DNA from: Caenimonas aquaedulcis
GTDB lineage: Bacteria; Pseudomonadota; Gammaproteobacteria; Burkholderiales; Burkholderiaceae_C
NCBI RefSeq assembly: GCF_015831345.1
Contig: NZ_JADWYS010000001.1
Coordinates: 3,810,618-3,874,617 of the forward strand
Direction: 5' to 3'
DNA length: 64,000 nucleotides
Position 1 is the first letter of the stretch. Each line of letters opens with the position of its first letter. Under the pieces are notes generated by a model. The model made no database searches, was not told the DNA's origin, and saw only the letters and a program-made list of their open reading frames with translations. Positions 61,466-64,000 of the stretch are shown piece after piece. Made by a program: the position numbers and the translations under genes.

Positions 61466-63001
61466 GTGGACGCCGTGACTCCCCTCATCGAGGCGCGCGG
61501 AATTTCCAAGGCTTACGGAGCCCTGAAGGCCAACGACCATGTCGACCTGCGCCTGAACCCCGGCGAGGTGCATGCCTTGATCGGGGAGAACGGTGCGGGC
61601 AAGAGCACGCTGTCGAAGATCCTCTACGGCTTCGTGCAGCCCGACGCGGGCGACATCCTCGTCGGGGGCAAGCCGGCCGTCCTTCGAACGCCGCGCGATG
61701 CGCGCGCGCTGGGCGTGGGCATGGTGTTCCAGAACTTCATGCTGATTCCGCCCATGAGCGTGCTGGAGAACATCGCGCTCTTCCTGCCCGACCTGCCGGC
61801 CGTCGTCGATCGGCGCGCGGTGGAGCAGCGCGTGCACGATTTCGCAAAGCGCTTCGGCTTGGGCGTGGACGTCCATGCGCCTGTCCGCCAGCTTTCCGTG
61901 GGCGACCGCCAGAAGGTGGAGATCCTCAAGCTGCTGCTGGCCCGTGCGCGCGTTCTGATCCTCGACGAGCCGACCAAGGTGCTCGCGCCGCACGAAGTCG
62001 CCGAGTTGTTCCGTGTCTTCGAGTCGCTCAAGGCCGAGGGCTACGCGATCCTCTTCATCACGCACAAGATCCGCGAGGTGCTCGCCTGCGCGGACCGCAT
62101 CTCGGTGATGCGGCACGGCGCGATGGCGGGCTCCTTCGCGCGCGGCGAAGCGGATGCGCAGAAGCTGGTCGAGACGATGTTCGGCGAGCACGCGCCGATG
62201 CAGGCGGCCGTCGCGTCCGCGGCAGTGGCGCCCTCCACGCCGGCGAGCCCGGTGCTGGAGCTGCGCGGCGCGTCGTGCCGGGCCACCGGCAGCGAGACCG
62301 CGCTGGCGGAGCTCGACATCAGCGTCGGCGCGGGTGAAATCGTCGGTATCGCCGGCGTTTCGGGCAGCGGGCAGAAGGAGCTGGGCGACCTCATCCTCGG
62401 CTTGCGCCCCCTCGCCTCCGGATCGAAGTGGCTGTGCGGCGAGGACGCCTCCGCATGGAGCATCGCCCGGATGCGCGAAGCCGGCGTCGCGGTCATCCCC
62501 GAGGACCCGCTCGCGATGGCGGCGTTCCCCGGCATGAGCGTGCGCGAGAACCTCGCGCTCGGCACGGGGCGGCGCTACTGGCGCGGCGCGACGGTCGATT
62601 GGCCCGCGCTCGAGGCGGCGATGGCGAAGTCGTTCCGCGCGCTGTCGTTCCCCATGCCCGCGCTCGACCTGCCGCTCGGTGCCCTCTCCGGGGGCAATGT
62701 GCAGCGGGTGGTGGTCGCACGCGAGATGGCGCACCAGCCGCGCCTCGTGCTGGCGCTCTACCCGACGCGAGGACTCGACGTGCGCAGTGCCGCGTCGCTG
62801 CGCGAGCTGCTGCGCAGCGTGCGCGGTGAAGGCCGCGCGGTGCTGCTCGTCTCCGAAGACCTCGACGAGCTGGCGGAGTTGTCGGACCGGCTTCTCGTGC
62901 TTTTCGCCGGAGCCGTCGCCGGCGAATTCAGGCGTGGCGCGTGGACCGCGGAGGAGGTCGGCCTGCTCATGACAGGTTCCAAGGAGGCCGCACATGCCTG
63001 A
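61466..63001 (+). CDS. ABC importer ATPase, two-domain (BMP/nucleoside type)
   Basis: The 511-residue protein has two ABC domains. The first is complete: Walker A GENGAGKST (about 36-44), signature LSVGDRQKVEI, Walker B VLILDEPT. The second is degenerate as usual in this family: the Walker A place reads GVSGSGQKEL and the Walker B place LVLALYPTRGLD, while the LSGGNVQR signature is kept. This layout is typical of ribose- and BMP-type nucleoside importers. It starts at GTG 61466 and overlaps the permease gene by 8 bp. Confidence 0.9.
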   Translation: MDAVTPLIEARGISKAYGALKANDHVDLRLNPGEVHALIGENGAGKSTLSKILYGFVQPDAGDILVGGKPAVLRTPRDARALGVGMVFQNFMLIPPMSVLENIALFLPDLPAVVDRRAVEQRVHDFAKRFGLGVDVHAPVRQLSVGDRQKVEILKLLLARARVLILDEPTKVLAPHEVAELFRVFESLKAEGYAILFITHKIREVLACADRISVMRHGAMAGSFARGEADAQKLVETMFGEHAPMQAAVASAAVAPSTPASPVLELRGASCRATGSETALAELDISVGAGEIVGIAGVSGSGQKELGDLILGLRPLASGSKWLCGEDASAWSIARMREAGVAVIPEDPLAMAAFPGMSVRENLALGTGRRYWRGATVDWPALEAAMAKSFRALSFPMPALDLPLGALSGGNVQRVVVAREMAHQPRLVLALYPTRGLDVRSAASLRELLRSVRGEGRAVLLVSEDLDELAELSDRLLVLFAGAVAGEFRRGAWTAEEVGLLMTGSKEAAHA

Positions 63002-64000
63002 TGCCGCTTCGATCGCCGGCTGGCGCGGCTCGGCCGCGATGGCGGCATGCAGCCGCTTCGCGGGCGTCACGGCCGTCGCGCTGGGCGTGTTCGCGCTCGT
63101 GCTCCTCGCGGCCGGCAAGGATCCAATCGCGGCCTACGAGAACACCTTCCGCCACACGCTCGCCAGCGCCTACGGCGCGAGCGAGTTGCTGGTGCGCATG
63201 ACGCCGCTGCTGCTCGCCGCGGTCGCCGTCGCATTGCCGGCGCGCCTGGGCCTCATCAACGTCGGCGGGGAGGGGCAGTTCTACATGGGCGCGTTCATGG
63301 CCTCCGCCGCCGCATTCCTCACTCCGCAGGCGCCCGCCTGGCTGCTCCTGCCCTTCGTCGCGCTGGCCGGTTTCGCGGGCGGCGCGCTGTGGGCGGCGAT
63401 CCCGGGGTTCCTGCGCGCCGCGAGGCTCGTCAACGAAACGGTCGCCACGCTGCTGCTCAATTACGTCGCGCCGCTCGTGGTCAGCTACTTCGTCTACGGG
63501 CCGTGGCGCACGCGCGAGAACTCCGCGTATCCCGAGTCGGCGCGGTTCGCGGATGCGGCGCTGCTGCCTTCCTTCTTCGGCACGCGCGTGCATGCGGGCC
63601 TGCTGGTCGCGCTGGCCGCGCTCGCGATCTACTGGGTGGTGATCGAGAAGACCCGCTGGGGCCTGGAGATGCGCGCCATCGGCGGCAACCCCGAAGCGGC
63701 GCAGCGCCTCGGTGTGCCCGTGCCCGCGTGGATCGTCGCCGCGCTCGCCATCGGGGGCGGCTTCGCGGGCCTCGCCGGCATGGGCGAGGCCATGGGCATC
63801 GCGGGCCGCTTGCGCGAAGGCCTCTCGCCCGGCTACGGCTACACGGGCTTTCTGATCGCGTGGCTCGCGGGCGGGCGGCCGCTCGGCATCCTCTTCATGG
63901 CCTTCCTGTTCGCGATCATCACCTCGGCGGGCGACAGCCTGCAGATCTCGCAGGGCGTGCCCTATGCGACGGTGAACATCCTGCTCGCAGCGACGCTGTT
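62994..64000 (+). CDS. ABC importer permease (partial, cut by window end)
   Basis: At least 335 residues are present, with no stop before the window end. About eight hydrophobic segments and the motif LGLINVGGEGQFYMGAFMA, RLVNETVATLLLNYVA, and GGNPEAAQRLGV identify a BMP-family (nucleoside-like) ABC permease. The ATG at 62994 lies inside the end of the ATPase gene, preceded by AAGGAGG. A second permease and a substrate-binding protein would be expected next. Confidence 0.9.
   Translation, partial: MPDAASIAGWRGSAAMAACSRFAGVTAVALGVFALVLLAAGKDPIAAYENTFRHTLASAYGASELLVRMTPLLLAAVAVALPARLGLINVGGEGQFYMGAFMASAAAFLTPQAPAWLLLPFVALAGFAGGALWAAIPGFLRAARLVNETVATLLLNYVAPLVVSYFVYGPWRTRENSAYPESARFADAALLPSFFGTRVHAGLLVALAALAIYWVVIEKTRWGLEMRAIGGNPEAAQRLGVPVPAWIVAALAIGGGFAGLAGMGEAMGIAGRLREGLSPGYGYTGFLIAWLAGGRPLGILFMAFLFAIITSAGDSLQISQGVPYATVNILLAATL

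Noticed and set aside
61397..63118. 573-codon minus-strand open frame across the ABC ATPase
   Set aside because: Antisense shadow; the plus-strand gene has all ABC motifs.

Overview
The window is a GC-rich, densely packed stretch of bacterial chromosome. Gene content and order (hemA-prfA-prmC, rplU-rpmA-obgE-proB, rppH divergent from proS, folC-dedD-cvpA-purF, a CNP1-family gene beside rppH) point to a betaproteobacterium of the order Burkholderiales, most likely family Comamonadaceae (a Ramlibacter- or Variovorax-like organism). This placement is inferred from gene families and synteny; no database search was run.

Layout. 1-7.4 kb: ribosomal proteins L21 (cut by the window edge) and L27, Obg GTPase, glutamate 5-kinase, a CNP1-like exported protein, RppH, ProS, a lytic transglycosylase and a protease-less Lon-type AAA ATPase. 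7.5-11.2 kb: GrxD and the PrmC-PrfA-HemA block. 11.3-19.9 kb: small membrane proteins, a prolyl-4-hydroxylase-like oxygenase, an alpha/beta hydrolase, QueF, a dienoyl-CoA isomerase-like crotonase, DinB, a diheme cytochrome c, an NTF2-like lipoprotein and an FMN alpha-hydroxyacid dehydrogenase. 20-31.7 kb: ArgH, a LytS/AlgZ-AlgR type two-component pair, an AI-2E family transporter, a Nei-type glycosylase, a Tas-type aldo/keto reductase, YbaK, PlsY, a repeat-bearing lipoprotein, an MFS exporter, an aspartic protease, YajQ and MurB. 31.8-36.9 kb: a complete branched-chain 2-oxoacid dehydrogenase operon (E1alpha, E1beta, E2, E3). 36.9-39.6 kb: a two-subunit molybdenum hydroxylase. 39.6-48.5 kb: DUF1304 protein, ArgG, PpnP, a glycine-zipper envelope protein, an ArsC/Spx-like protein, FolC, a SPOR protein, CvpA, PurF and GltX. 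48.5-48.9 kb: tRNA-Ala, tRNA-Glu, tRNA-Asp and a strong terminator.

49-56 kb is the accessory part. It is a type I secretion locus in which the first ORF is a chimera: about 600 residues of VCBS-type adhesin repeats run in frame, with no stop, into the C-terminal half of a LapB-type ABC exporter. An HlyD-type fusion protein, a TolC-type outer-membrane protein and a convergent BTAD-type regulator follow. 56-64 kb: a hemerythrin, an esterase, D-amino-acid dehydrogenase, then a flavodoxin-like protein, a DUF2877 (AllH-like) protein, a carbamate kinase and a BMP-family type ABC importer cut by the window end. This last set resembles part of an oxamate/carbamoyl-phosphate (allantoin-type nitrogen) pathway.

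Other structure worth attention: a 108-bp palindromic repeat inserted in frame into the E2 linker; two copies, one complete and one half, of a different palindromic repeat; several genes that lack a Shine-Dalgarno sequence but carry a -10-like hexamer 6-9 nt before the start codon; and a few perfect inverted repeats in promoter regions. No CRISPR array, insertion sequence, rRNA or phage gene was seen.
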